Shown here: positions 34,469-44,324 of the stretch, in pieces
Layout: each line of letters opens with the position of its first letter
Numbering within the stretch: position 1 is the first letter of the stretch
Origin: Mariniflexile sp044335535
GTDB taxonomy: Bacteria; Bacteroidota; Bacteroidia; Flavobacteriales; Flavobacteriaceae
Direction of reading: 5' to 3'
Assembly (NCBI RefSeq): GCF_044335535.1
Contig: NZ_JBIQVZ010000001.1
Coordinates: forward strand, 1,054,001 to 1,118,000
DNA: 64,000 nt
Position numbers and translations under genes: made by a program
The notes under the pieces: generated by a model
What the model was told of the DNA's origin: nothing
The model's input: the letters and a program-made list of their open reading frames with translations, nothing else
Databases searched by the model: none

Positions 34469-36481
34469 TTACTTATAAGAACGTTGTTTTAGTTCAATAT
34501 CTTTAAATTCTAATATTTCTTTATGTAAAACCGCATCGGCTGGTTCTCCTTTGTATTCCCAAGCAGCTACGTAAGCGTAATCTTTATCATTACGTTTTGC
34601 TTCACCTTTTTGTTCGCCGTCTAATTCAACGGACTCTTCTCTAAAGTGACCTCCACAAGATTCGTTTCTATTAAGTGCATCTTTTGCAAATAACTCACCT
34701 AACTCAAGAAAATCTGCTACACGACCTGCTTTTTCTAATTCTGGATTCATTTCGTTAGCAGAACCTGGTACTTTAACGTTTTTCCAGAAGTCTTCACGCA
34801 ATGCTTTTATTTCTACCATGGCTTCTTTTAAACCTTGTTCGTTACGAGACATGCCGCATTTATCCCACATGATTTTACCTAATTTTTTGTGGTAATAATC
34901 TACTGAATGTGTTCCTTTATTATTGATGAAGAAATTGATTCTATCTGTTACTTCTTTTTCAGCTTCATCAAACTCTGGCGTATTGGTTGGAATTTTACCT
35001 GTTCTAATTTCATTAGAAAGATAATCGCCAATAGTATAAGGCAATACAAAATAACCATCTGCCAATCCTTGCATCAACGCCGAAGCTCCTAGTCTATTTG
35101 CTCCGTGGTCTGAGAAGTTAGCTTCACCAATACAATATAAACCATCAACCGAAGTCATTAAGTTATAATCAACCCAAATTCCTCCCATGGTGTAGTGTGT
35201 TGCAGGGTAAATCATCATAGGTGTTTTGTATGGATCTTCATCTACAATTTTCTCATACATTTGGAATAAGTTGCCGTATTTCTCTTCTACAATTGCTTGA
35301 CCTAATTCGTATATTTTAGCATCCGATGGATTTTCTATATTCTGAATTTTAGCTTGTGTTTTTCCATAACGTGTAATTGCTGAAGCAAAATCTAAAAACA
35401 CCGCTTCACCGGTAGCGTTCACTCCAAAACCAGCATCACAACGTTCTTTAGCGGCACGAGAAGCCACATCACGAGGTACTAAATTACCAAACGCTGGGTA
35501 ACGACGCTCCAAGAAATAATCTCTGTTTTCTTCAGCGATATCGGTTGGTTTTATTTTGCGTTGTTGTAGTGCTTTAGCGTCTTCAATGTTCTTTGGTACC
35601 CAAATACGTCCGTCGTTACGCAACGACTCAGACATCAAGGTTAATTTAGATTGATAATCACCAGAACGCGGAATACATGTTGGGTGAATTTGAGTAAAGC
35701 AAGGATTTGCGAAATACGCCCCTTTTTTATGAATTTTCCAAGCAGCAGTAGCGTTACTTCCCATAGCATTGGTTGACAAGAAATATACATTTCCGTAACC
35801 ACCAGAAGCAATAACCACAGCATGCGCGGAATGACGTTCTATTTCACCTGTAATTAAATTACGAGCAATAATACCTCGTGCCTTCCCATCAACTTTAACA
35901 ACATCAAGCATTTCGTGACGGTTGAACATTTCAATTTTACCACGTGCAATTTGACGGTTCATTGCTGAATAAGCCCCTAATAATAATTGCTGACCTGTTT
36001 GTCCTTTAGCATAAAAAGTTCTTGAAACCAAAACACCTCCAAACGAACGGTTGTCCAACAATCCACCATAATCGCGGGCAAAAGGAACTCCTTGTGCCAC
36101 ACACTGGTCGATAATATTAGCAGAAACCTCAGCTAAACGGTATACGTTAGCTTCACGGGAACGGTAATCGCCTCCCTTTACAGTATCGTAAAACAACCTA
36201 TACGTTGAATCACCATCACCTTGGTAATTTTTGGCAGCATTAATCCCTCCTTGCGCCGCAATAGAGTGTGCTCTACGAGGTGAATCTTGATAAGCAAATG
36301 CTTTTACATTATAACCTAACTCTGCCAAAGTAGCCGCAGCAGAACCTCCTGCTAATCCTGTTCCAACAACGATAACATCAATGTGACGTTTATTAGCCGG
36401 ATTTACTAAATTGATATGATTTTTATAATCTGTCCATTTATCTTGAATTGGACCATGTGGTATTTTTGAATCTAATGCCAT
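34469..36481 (-). CDS. sdhA: Succinate dehydrogenase/fumarate reductase flavoprotein subunit
   Basis: 670 residues, a B-type (fumarate reductase-like) SdhA. The Rossmann motif VVGTGLAGGSAAATLAELG, the covalent-FAD histidine in RAHSIAAQGGINAAK and the active-site region HYTMGGIWVDYN are visible, along with GEANFSDHGANRLGASALMQ near the C-terminal half. It oxidises succinate to fumarate on the cytoplasmic face. It starts 10 bp after sdhC. Confidence 0.97.
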   Translation of the reverse strand: MALDSKIPHGPIQDKWTDYKNHINLVNPANKRHIDVIVVGTGLAGGSAAATLAELGYNVKAFAYQDSPRRAHSIAAQGGINAAKNYQGDGDSTYRLFYDTVKGGDYRSREANVYRLAEVSANIIDQCVAQGVPFARDYGGLLDNRSFGGVLVSRTFYAKGQTGQQLLLGAYSAMNRQIARGKIEMFNRHEMLDVVKVDGKARGIIARNLITGEIERHSAHAVVIASGGYGNVYFLSTNAMGSNATAAWKIHKKGAYFANPCFTQIHPTCIPRSGDYQSKLTLMSESLRNDGRIWVPKNIEDAKALQQRKIKPTDIAEENRDYFLERRYPAFGNLVPRDVASRAAKERCDAGFGVNATGEAVFLDFASAITRYGKTQAKIQNIENPSDAKIYELGQAIVEEKYGNLFQMYEKIVDEDPYKTPMMIYPATHYTMGGIWVDYNLMTSVDGLYCIGEANFSDHGANRLGASALMQGLADGYFVLPYTIGDYLSNEIRTGKIPTNTPEFDEAEKEVTDRINFFINNKGTHSVDYYHKKLGKIMWDKCGMSRNEQGLKEAMVEIKALREDFWKNVKVPGSANEMNPELEKAGRVADFLELGELFAKDALNRNESCGGHFREESVELDGEQKGEAKRNDKDYAYVAAWEYKGEPADAVLHKEILEFKDIELKQRSYK

Positions 36482-36491
36482 ATATCTGAGA

Positions 36492-37172
36492 TTAATGGTG
36501 ATTTAAATGATGAAATAGCGCAATAACTATAAATCCTAAAGGAATTATAATTGAATATGCCTTTCCTATGTTTTGTAATGTTTTCTTTCTTCCAGCAGTT
36601 GCCCCCATAGATTGAAAAGCCGATGTAAAACCATGCAACAAGTGCAATGCTAAAAACACAAACGCTATTACATAAGCGCCTACTCTAATTGGGCTTACAA
36701 ACTTATGTGTAAGTTCTTCATAATAACGGTAACCTTCAACACCTTCATGCATTCCAGACCAATCGCCTTGTATGAATTTTGTGTTAATTTCTGGAAACCA
36801 AAAATCGATAAAATGTAAAATGATAAATGCTAAAATAGCAACACCACTATAAATCATGTTTCTGCTCATCCAGGTAGAATTTGCAGCACCGTTGTTTTTT
36901 ACATAAGCAATATTTCTTGCTTTTTTGTTCTTTATTTCTAAAATAAAGCCCATAACAAAGTGAAAAACCACTCCAAAAATCAACACAGGCTGTAGTGCAA
37001 ATTGAACTAACCAATTAGTCCCCATAAAGTGAGAGACCTCGTTAAAAAGGTCGGCACTAAAAACTGATAAAAGGTTAATTGTAAAATGTTGAAGTAAGAA
37101 AAACATGAGGAAAAAAGCTGAAAGCGCCATGGCTACTTTTCTTCCGATTGAAGATTTAAAAAATCCGCTCAT
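36492..37172 (-). CDS. sdhC: Succinate dehydrogenase cytochrome b subunit
   Basis: 226 residues with five predicted membrane helices. Histidines in LLQHFTINLL, FHFVMGF, ILHFIDFW and LALHLLHGFTSAFQS are candidate ligands for two hemes b, as in the single-anchor B-type complex II. It passes electrons to menaquinone. First gene of the operon, with a clear promoter just upstream. Confidence 0.95.
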   Translation of the reverse strand: MSGFFKSSIGRKVAMALSAFFLMFFLLQHFTINLLSVFSADLFNEVSHFMGTNWLVQFALQPVLIFGVVFHFVMGFILEIKNKKARNIAYVKNNGAANSTWMSRNMIYSGVAILAFIILHFIDFWFPEINTKFIQGDWSGMHEGVEGYRYYEELTHKFVSPIRVGAYVIAFVFLALHLLHGFTSAFQSMGATAGRKKTLQNIGKAYSIIIPLGFIVIALFHHLNHH

Positions 37173-37197
37173 TATTTAATTTATTAAGTATAGTTTA

Positions 37198-37227
37198 CAA
37201 ATGTAATTTACAATAAATTCATAGGCA
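37198..37227 (-). promoter_or_regulatory. Promoter of the sdhCAB operon
   Basis: On the minus strand TTG (37225-37227) is separated by about 20 nt from TACATTTG (37198-37205), matching the Bacteroidota pattern. The sdhC start is 26 nt further on. Confidence 0.7.
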
Positions 37228-37321
37228 AAAAGTTGAGCTGTAAAATTCTAATTTAGAACAATTATAAGTAATAATACTTAGTTTTTAAAAACGTTTTTAG
37301 AATTGCTATTTTTAAACACAA

Positions 37322-37359
37322 AAAAAGACAATAAAACAAAAATATTTTATTGTCTTTTA
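37322..37359 (-). terminator. Terminator of the T9SS metalloprotease gene
   Basis: The AAAAGACAATAAAA / TTTTATTGTCTTTT stem with a U-run on the minus strand lies about 85 nt after the stop. Confidence 0.8.
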
Positions 37360-37444
37360 AAAATATCACAACAAAATAAATACTTCAAAAGTCAAAAACT
37401 ATACTTTAAGTGTCATTTAAAACTGTTTTCTAAGAAAAACAAAC

Positions 37445-39259
37445 CTACTCTATAAGTATTTTTTTAGTAATTTCTGCGCTTTCGGAAAGAATCTTAACAA
37501 AATACAAGCCTTTTGACACACCAAGTAAGTTAATGGTTTGTGTTTTTGATGCATTAGTCATATCGTGCTGAGATATTAACCTACCTCTAACATCGTACAC
37601 AACTATCTTATCTAAATTAATAAGTGACGTGTTTTTTATGTAAAACTGACCACTTGTTGGATTGGGATATATATTAATCGCGGCATTTAACTCTTCTTCT
37701 TCAATACCCAAAGAACAGGGATGGTTTGTCATTAAAGGTTGCCCACATACCATGGAACCCGTACTTCTTGTTTGGATAGTATTTGCAGCAGTGATATTAC
37801 TGGTTCCCAATACTCTTTGTTCTTCAGCGTTTGAAACAGCATAGTTCATAACATCATTTGTATCGTTAACATGAGCTAAAAGATGCCCATGTCCCAACTC
37901 GTGAAGTGCCGTACTTTCAAAATCATATTGAGAAATCCCTGTTGAGTTGGTAGCTGAACTATAATTCCAATTAGTAGCATCGTCAAACATCAAATCAATT
38001 TCCGTAACAATCCAACTACCTGTTCCATTAGTAGCACAACCACTAACCCACGTGTGGGCTCTACCTATTTCGGTTGGTTCTAATTCATCGCCGTTATCAA
38101 ATCTAATTACGTTGGTTTCATCTTGAGAAGAAACGTCTTTTATAGTGGTATCTCCAATAATCCAATTAATACCTGTTTCACAACGCCATGTGTCAAATGC
38201 CCTTAAAAATGCTGCTTTTGCATTTGCATTATTATTAAAGTCCGTAAACATTTGCCAAGTGTAACCACCAGCAGTATTATTATTAAAGTGCTGAACTCTA
38301 TAAGCATAAACTGGAAGAGGTCCATTGCTACCGCCCGTACTAGTCATATCATCAGCATCATAATATGCATTTATTTCTGAATAAGTAATTGTTAAACTAT
38401 TCGTTGAAGTTGCCGAAGCAGCCCCATTATCGGTTACTCTAATTTGTCCTGTTCCTGCTTCAGAAGGAATTTCAACTGTAATTTGCGTGTCAGACCAAGT
38501 GAGCACTTGTGTATTTAAAGCTTCAATAAAAGTAGCACCTCCATCATCGGCATTACTAAATAACACTTTGCCTTTGGTTGTACCAAAACCAGTTCCGTTA
38601 ATGGTAAGTACCGTTTTGGTTCCTGCAGTAGCTGTCGTTGGAGTAAAAGTTATGGAGCCTGGAGCTGCCAATGCGCTTTTATTTAAGTTCGTTTGTTTTT
38701 TAGAGCTGTCAAAATTAGTAACTTCAATATAAGATGTGTTGGTATGACTCATAATTTCATCATAGAAAGAAGTTGCAATTCCTTTCTTTTTATTGAAAGG
38801 ATTAATAGCTTCGTCACTATATAAGTTATATTTATAAAACCCCTGTAACGAGCCATAAGGTTTAAATTGCTTTAGAGAAGATTTGTTAGAAACACTTGAC
38901 TTAACATTATTGTCATATAGCATAAATATTCCAATATCATTAGCATGCAGTTTTAAACTTGGGGTAACAATTTCAGCAGATAAACCAACGGTTCCTCCTT
39001 TGGTTATAACCTCTATGGTCTCATATACGCCTCCTTTAAAAACTTTATATATTCGTACTGTATTTGCTGTATAAATATTCTTTTTTTCAGCATCCCAAAA
39101 CGATTTTTTTGAAATAACTTGCCCTTCAACAACTAAGCTTGAGTTTTCAATTTGCTTTTTTAACGAAGCCTCTTTAAGTAGAATTTGTGCATTTATGTTA
39201 CATGAAACTAATATCATCAATAACAAAATCACTTTAATATGCATTATATTTTTTTTCAT
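37445..39259 (-). CDS. T9SS-secreted metalloprotease with IPT/TIG domain
   Basis: About 604 residues from the ATG at 39259. The signal ends NINAQ. Residues 30-130 form a beta domain. An IPT/TIG domain follows near 200-290 (TFTPTTATAGTKTVLTINGT). Near residue 450 the zinc motif HELGHGHLLAH has the first three ligands at metzincin spacing, but His replaces residue 7 and Gly is missing at position 8. The tail (INIYPNPTSGQFYI ... KGLYFVKI ... ITKKILIE) is a T9SS sorting domain. It is probably a surface or secreted protease. It is monocistronic. Confidence 0.82.
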   Translation of the reverse strand: MKKNIMHIKVILLLMILVSCNINAQILLKEASLKKQIENSSLVVEGQVISKKSFWDAEKKNIYTANTVRIYKVFKGGVYETIEVITKGGTVGLSAEIVTPSLKLHANDIGIFMLYDNNVKSSVSNKSSLKQFKPYGSLQGFYKYNLYSDEAINPFNKKKGIATSFYDEIMSHTNTSYIEVTNFDSSKKQTNLNKSALAAPGSITFTPTTATAGTKTVLTINGTGFGTTKGKVLFSNADDGGATFIEALNTQVLTWSDTQITVEIPSEAGTGQIRVTDNGAASATSTNSLTITYSEINAYYDADDMTSTGGSNGPLPVYAYRVQHFNNNTAGGYTWQMFTDFNNNANAKAAFLRAFDTWRCETGINWIIGDTTIKDVSSQDETNVIRFDNGDELEPTEIGRAHTWVSGCATNGTGSWIVTEIDLMFDDATNWNYSSATNSTGISQYDFESTALHELGHGHLLAHVNDTNDVMNYAVSNAEEQRVLGTSNITAANTIQTRSTGSMVCGQPLMTNHPCSLGIEEEELNAAINIYPNPTSGQFYIKNTSLINLDKIVVYDVRGRLISQHDMTNASKTQTINLLGVSKGLYFVKILSESAEITKKILIE

Positions 39260-39449
39260 TATGCTAACTACTTTAGTAATTTCGAAATGGAGCAGTATCA
39301 AATATAACGAATTATTAAATATAAATTTTATTTAGTTTTATTACTTTTATCATTCTTAATGCATTACATAATGCAAAACAAGAAGTTTAAAGGTTGCATA
39401 CCACTACTTTTTTGCGCTAAATATTCAGTAATCATATAAAAACAAACAC

Positions 39450-40742
39450 ATGAAATATTTACCAATAGATTCTTCACTTTTTATTAATAACAGAAAAAAC
39501 TTCACAGCTAAGATGAAACCTAATAGTTTGGCTGTTTTTAACTCAAATGACATCTACCCCATAAGTGCCGATAGTACTATACCTTTTCAACAACATCGTG
39601 ATATTTTTTATTTAAGTGGTGTAGACCAGGAAGAAAGCATTTTGGTGTTGTTTCCCGATTGTCCAAAGGAAAAACATCGAGAAATTTTATTTTTAAAAGA
39701 AACCAATGCTCATATTGCTATTTGGGAAGGTGAGAAACTAACCAAAGAAAAAGCTTTTGAAACCAGTGGTATTAAAACGGTGTATTGGCTTCAAGACATG
39801 GAAAAAATCATGTTTGAGTTAATGACACAATGCGACACGGTCTATATTAACACCAACGAACATTACAGAGCCAATGTTGAAACCGAAACCCGTGAAGACC
39901 GTTATACCAAATGGTTAAAAGAAAAATACCCAGCACACAGTGTTGCTAAAAGCGCCCCCATTTTACAACGCCTTCGTTCGGTTAAAAATCAAATTGAAAT
40001 TGATCTTATCCAACAAGCTTGTAATATTACCGAAAAAGGATTCCGTAGAATTTTAAACTTTGTAAAACCTGATGTTTGGGAATATGAAATTGAAGCTGAA
40101 TTAATGCACGAGTTTTTGCGTAACCGTTCTAAAGGCTTTGCTTATACACCCATTATTGCTTCTGGGAACAACGCCAACGTTTTGCATTATATTGAAAACA
40201 ACAAACAATGTAAATCAGGCGATTTAATTTTATTTGACACTGCTGCTGAATATGCCAATTATGCTAGCGATTTAAGTAGAACCATTCCTGTTTCCGGGAA
40301 ATATTCAGATAGACAAAAAGCGGTTTATAATGCCGTATTAAGAGTGAAAAATGAAGCCACAAAGTTATTAACACCCGGAACCATTTGGGCAGATTACCAT
40401 GTGGAAGTTGGGAAAATAATGACTTCGGAATTGCTAGGTTTAGGCTTGTTAGACAAAGCCGATATACAAAACGAAAACCCCGATTGGCCTGCTTACAAGA
40501 AATATTTTATGCATGGCACCAGTCACCACATGGGTTTAGACACGCACGATTATGGGATTTTAACCGAACCTATGCAAGCCAACATGGTGTTTACCGTAGA
40601 GCCTGGGATTTATATTCCAGAAGAAGGTTTCGGTATTAGACTAGAAGATGATGTGGTTATTCAAAAGTCCGGAGAACCATTTAACTTAATGCGAAACATT
40701 CCTATTGAAATTGAGGAAATTGAAGATATTATGAATTCATAA
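39450..40742 (+). CDS. Aminopeptidase P family protein (Xaa-Pro aminopeptidase)
   Basis: 430 residues. N-terminal creatinase-like domain (1-175) and C-terminal pita-bread domain. The metal ligands are visible: LFDTAAEYANYASDLSRTIP (two Asp), MHGTSHHMGLDTHDYG (His), FTVEPGIYIPEEGFGIRLED (two Glu). It removes N-terminal residues in front of proline. No signal peptide is present, so it acts in the cytoplasm. It converges on lysC across a shared terminator. Confidence 0.95.
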   Translation: MKYLPIDSSLFINNRKNFTAKMKPNSLAVFNSNDIYPISADSTIPFQQHRDIFYLSGVDQEESILVLFPDCPKEKHREILFLKETNAHIAIWEGEKLTKEKAFETSGIKTVYWLQDMEKIMFELMTQCDTVYINTNEHYRANVETETREDRYTKWLKEKYPAHSVAKSAPILQRLRSVKNQIEIDLIQQACNITEKGFRRILNFVKPDVWEYEIEAELMHEFLRNRSKGFAYTPIIASGNNANVLHYIENNKQCKSGDLILFDTAAEYANYASDLSRTIPVSGKYSDRQKAVYNAVLRVKNEATKLLTPGTIWADYHVEVGKIMTSELLGLGLLDKADIQNENPDWPAYKKYFMHGTSHHMGLDTHDYGILTEPMQANMVFTVEPGIYIPEEGFGIRLEDDVVIQKSGEPFNLMRNIPIEIEEIEDIMNS

Positions 40743-40746
40743 AAAA

Positions 40747-40775
40747 TAAAAGGGTCGTTTTTCAACGACCCTTTT
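40747..40775. terminator. Bidirectional terminator between aminopeptidase P and lysC
   Basis: The perfect 12-bp stem AAAAGGGTCGTT / AACGACCCTTTT with a 4-nt loop has a T-run or A-run on each side and so can serve both convergent genes. Confidence 0.88.
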
Positions 40776-40803
40776 GCTGCCTACAACACTAAAGTTTTGC
40801 AAT

Positions 40804-42126
40804 TTACAGAGTGACTAATTCAAATAAATAATCGTTTAGTTTTTGCAGCGTATTGATTTTGTTTTTGGTATCTACCAAAAGTGAAATATTATTGTTGCTT
40901 CCTCCATAGGAAATCATTCTAATTTTTACATCTTGCAGTATTTGAAACAGCTTATAAGTTTCTTGATGGTTTACAACCGAATGGCCAACCAAACAAATAA
41001 TACTTTGGTTTTTATCTACTTCAATGGTTGCGAATTTTTCCAATTCAGCTAAAATTTTATTTAAGTTTTTATCGTCATCAATAGTTAAAGACACCGCAAC
41101 TTCCGATGTGGTAATCATGTCTATAGACGTTTCGTATGTTTCAAAAATTTCAAATACTTTTCTTAAAAACCCGTGTGCTTGTAGCATTCTACCAGATTTT
41201 ATCTTAATAGCGGTAATACCATCTTTAGCAGCCATGGCTTTCACTCCACATTCAGAATGGTCGTTGTTTATTAAGGTACCATAAGCCTCAGGGTTCATCG
41301 TGTTTTTTAATCGCACTGGAATATTAAGCGATCTAACAGGTGTTACGGTTTGAGGGTGTAATATTTTTGCTCCGAAATATGCTAATTCTGCCGCTTCATC
41401 AAAAGACAAATTTGAAATGGGTCTCGTATTTTCAACATATCTTGGGTCGTTGTTATGCATCCCATCAATATCTGTCCAAATTTGCACTTCTTCAGCGTTA
41501 ATCGCAGCACCAATAATAGTTGCTGTATAATCACTTCCACCACGTTGAAGGTTTGAAATCGCCCCTTTATCATCCAAACAGATAAACCCTTGGGTGATAT
41601 ATATTTGAGCGTCTTCAGCTTTATTATAAGTGCTTTTAAAATGTTCTTTTATATAATTCAAATCAGGATCTTTAGCCGCATCAATACGCATAAAACTTAA
41701 TGCAGGCAACAATGCTGAACTTACACCTTCTTGATTTAAATAACTATTCACCATATACGTCGAAAGTAATTCGCCTTGCGCCACTATTTGGTTTTCCAAC
41801 TCCATAGAATAAGGCTTTGCAGTACATTCTACCAATAAATTAAAAATACTGGAAACGTATGTTTTAACATCTTTATTTAAAAAAGCATTCGCTAGTAGGT
41901 TGTCTATTACTTTAAAATAAGTGTCATGAAGTTCATTGATTTTATCAATAGCTTCATTAGCCTCATTATCGGCAATATGTTTCGATATAGCAACTAACTG
42001 ATTGGTTGTACCAGACATAGCTGATAAAACAACAACCTTTTTTTCGCCATCGCTAATTATACTTTTAACGTTATATATATTTTCAACCGATCCTACCGAA
42101 GTGCCACCGAATTTTAATACTTTCAT
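40804..42126 (-). CDS. lysC: Aspartate kinase (monofunctional)
   Basis: 440 residues. It phosphorylates aspartate as the first step to lysine, threonine and methionine. The start KVLKFGGTSVGSVENI and the substrate region LQRGGSDYTATIIGAAINAE are typical, and two C-terminal ACT domains (about 300-440; SIDMITTSEVAVSLTID, IRMISYGGSNNNISLLVD) should give feedback control. No homoserine dehydrogenase fusion. It diverges from a gene for an ACT-like protein. Confidence 0.96.
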   Translation of the reverse strand: MKVLKFGGTSVGSVENIYNVKSIISDGEKKVVVLSAMSGTTNQLVAISKHIADNEANEAIDKINELHDTYFKVIDNLLANAFLNKDVKTYVSSIFNLLVECTAKPYSMELENQIVAQGELLSTYMVNSYLNQEGVSSALLPALSFMRIDAAKDPDLNYIKEHFKSTYNKAEDAQIYITQGFICLDDKGAISNLQRGGSDYTATIIGAAINAEEVQIWTDIDGMHNNDPRYVENTRPISNLSFDEAAELAYFGAKILHPQTVTPVRSLNIPVRLKNTMNPEAYGTLINNDHSECGVKAMAAKDGITAIKIKSGRMLQAHGFLRKVFEIFETYETSIDMITTSEVAVSLTIDDDKNLNKILAELEKFATIEVDKNQSIICLVGHSVVNHQETYKLFQILQDVKIRMISYGGSNNNISLLVDTKNKINTLQKLNDYLFELVTL

Positions 42127-42457
42127 ACTTTTTATAAGCTTATACCTTTATCTAATTGATTCATTTACATCAATTCAGGACGCTAAACTATAACTCCTTG
42201 GCTTAAAAAAGATATTTATTAAAAAATATGTTTATTTTTGCACATATTGTTAAATAGTTAACATTGAACATTGGTTTCTAAACTTTGTTTTTAAGAAAAA
42301 GGTACCGAATGTTACATGCTTATACTGAGCCTCATCGAAATATGATCTTAAAAAAACAATAAATACAGCACATGAAACACTCATGAGAATGGCACACACA
42401 CGAGGATGATTATTCAGGGTGTTCCATCTGACCAAATAAAACAAAAAATATAAACAG
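42127..42457. other. 331-bp divergent intergenic region
   Basis: It contains a good -7 element TATTTTTG at 42233-42240 facing right, about 215 nt ahead of the ACT-like gene. No lysine riboswitch, tRNA or convincing small ORF was found. Confidence 0.45.
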
Positions 42458-43114
42458 ATGAAAACTGTATCAAATTGCGTAGAAGACATTCTAATTACAC
42501 AACCCTATCTAGAAGAAGCTCTTTCTAGAAACATTATAAATTTTAGTGCTTTAGCCATAGAGCTTACCGAACCTATAAGTAAAATGCTAAAAAAAGATGT
42601 AAAACCTGGGGCCATTATGATGGCTTTAAGACGTTACAATCCGCCACCTGCATTATCCAATTCTGTTAAAATGAAAAAAATGATGCAGAATTTAGGGGAT
42701 ATTACCGTACGCTCAAACCTCACCGATTTCACAATTAAAAATTCTGAAACCATTATTGATAATCACGCCAAAATTTTAGACCGTATCAATCAAGAATCTA
42801 AACTTTTCTATACATTCACACGTGGTATTCACGAAAGCAACATCATTATATCAAGTAGTTTAAAAGAATATATTGAAGACAATCTAAAAACCGAAACTTT
42901 CATTGCAAAACAAGATGGCCTATCGGCTATTAGTGTCAACCTTCCTCAAGACAACTCAAAAATTGCGGGTTTATATTATCAATTTTTCAAACGTTTAGCT
43001 TGGGAAGGCATTGTACTTTACGAAGTCATTTCGACTACCAACGAATTTACCATTTTAGTTGAAGATGAGTTTGTTGATAAAGCCTTTACCGCAATAAAAA
43101 AGGTAAAAGCTTAG
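42458..43114 (+). CDS. ACT-domain-like regulatory protein
   Basis: 218 residues. The N-terminal 60 residues look helical and DNA- or ligand-binding (VEDILITQPYLEEALSRNI, KKDVKPGAIMMALRRY). The C-terminal 80 residues (DGLSAISVNLPQDNSKIAGL, AWEGIVLYEVISTTNEFTIL) follow the beta-alpha-beta pattern of ACT domains such as those of aspartate kinase. It has no kinase domain. It diverges from lysC, which makes a regulatory link to amino-acid synthesis plausible; this is inference. A tight gap (33 bp) precedes the hydrolase gene. Confidence 0.68.
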   Translation: MKTVSNCVEDILITQPYLEEALSRNIINFSALAIELTEPISKMLKKDVKPGAIMMALRRYNPPPALSNSVKMKKMMQNLGDITVRSNLTDFTIKNSETIIDNHAKILDRINQESKLFYTFTRGIHESNIIISSSLKEYIEDNLKTETFIAKQDGLSAISVNLPQDNSKIAGLYYQFFKRLAWEGIVLYEVISTTNEFTILVEDEFVDKAFTAIKKVKA

Positions 43115-43147
43115 TTGATATATGTAATGTTCTAAATATTATTGAAT

Positions 43148-43927
43148 ATGACACTAACATACAAAGGTATCAACATTTTTTACACAGATGAAGGCGAAGG
43201 AAACCCCGTAGTTTTACTCCATGGTTTTTTAGAAAATACTTCTATGTGGGATGCCTTCATCCCGGAACTAACAAAAAAAAACAGGGTTATTTGTATTGAT
43301 TTGCTAGGTCATGGCAAAACAGCGTGTTTAGGGTACATACATTCTATGGAACTTATGGCAGAAACTGTTGAAGCGATACTTAACCATTTAAACATAACAT
43401 GTTCAACTATTATCGGACATTCCATGGGTGGTTATGTAGCACTCGCTTTCGCGGAAAAAAAACCAAATGCCTTAAAAGGATTATGCTTAATGAACTCTAC
43501 AGCATTACCCGATACCGAGGAAAAAAAACAAAACAGGGATCGGGCTATTGTTGCCGTAAAACAGAACCACAAAACCTTTATTAGAATTGCTGTCAACAAT
43601 TTATTCAGGCCAAAAAACAGAATTATTTTTTCAGATAAAATAAAGGATGTTGTTAATGAAGCTTTACAAACGCCTTTACAAGGCATTGTTGCAGCATTGG
43701 AAGGCATGAAAACCAGAAAAAATAGAGAGCACATTCTTCAATTATCCCATTTCAAAAAAATGATGATTATTAGTAAAAAAGATCCTGCTTTAGATTACAA
43801 CACACTCATTAATCAAACTAAAAACAATAACGTTCACGTGGTTGAATTTCCAGATGGACACATGAGTCATATTGAAAATGAAAGTGAATTCTTAATACAA
43901 ATAATGCATTTCATCGAAAATATTTAG
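43148..43927 (+). CDS. Alpha/beta-fold hydrolase
   Basis: About 259 residues from the ATG at 43148 (a TTG two codons earlier is also possible). The oxyanion region VVLLHGFLENTSMW, the nucleophile elbow IIGHSMGGYVALAF and the catalytic His in PDGHMSHIE are present, with Asp expected in KKDPALDYN. Cytoplasmic. Substrate unknown. It is the second gene after the ACT-like gene. Confidence 0.93.
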   Translation: MTLTYKGINIFYTDEGEGNPVVLLHGFLENTSMWDAFIPELTKKNRVICIDLLGHGKTACLGYIHSMELMAETVEAILNHLNITCSTIIGHSMGGYVALAFAEKKPNALKGLCLMNSTALPDTEEKKQNRDRAIVAVKQNHKTFIRIAVNNLFRPKNRIIFSDKIKDVVNEALQTPLQGIVAALEGMKTRKNREHILQLSHFKKMMIISKKDPALDYNTLINQTKNNNVHVVEFPDGHMSHIENESEFLIQIMHFIENI

Positions 43928-43985
43928 CGTTTTAGCGGTTTATTTGATTTTTTTATTTATGTTTAACGACCAAACAACCAAGAAT

Positions 43986-44252
43986 ATGAAAAAGTCTACC
44001 ACCAAACCAGCACTCATACCAAAAATGTACTGCAATTTATTTGGGCATGATTATCAAGTAACTAAAAAAGTAACTTACCACGTAAAAGAGTACACTTGCT
44101 CGCATTGCAAAAGGCAATTAACAACAAACAGCAACGGAAGTTTAATTGAATTGACTCCAAAATTTAAAGAAATTAATGATATTTTAGAACGCATCCATAA
44201 CACAAGAATGGAACGTTCAAGGGAAAAAAGACTCGTTTCGTCGATTTATTAA
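43986..44252 (+). CDS. Small zinc-ribbon-like protein, tandem copy 1
   Basis: About 88 residues from the ATG at 43986 (an ATG at 43959 is possible). Motifs: a Cys-x5-His near the start (CNLFGHDY), TYHVKEYTCSHCKRQ with a CxxC pair, then TTNSNGSLIELTPKFKEI. The Cys and His set could hold one zinc. The shape resembles short DUF1660-like phage proteins, but that link is weak. It is paralogous to the next gene. Function unknown. Confidence 0.7.
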   Translation: MKKSTTKPALIPKMYCNLFGHDYQVTKKVTYHVKEYTCSHCKRQLTTNSNGSLIELTPKFKEINDILERIHNTRMERSREKRLVSSIY

Positions 44253-44324
44253 TACGTTGTCAATATTTTTTGATTCATTTTTTATAGTTTAATAGGCTCT
44301 AACGTAACTAATTAAAATATTTAA

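Noticed and set aside
34469..36481. L-aspartate oxidase instead of SdhA
   Set aside because: The neighbours sdhC and sdhB, the length and the RAHSIAAQGG motif fit complex II.
42127..42240. Lysine riboswitch ahead of lysC
   Set aside because: The short AT-rich leader has no lysine-box features.
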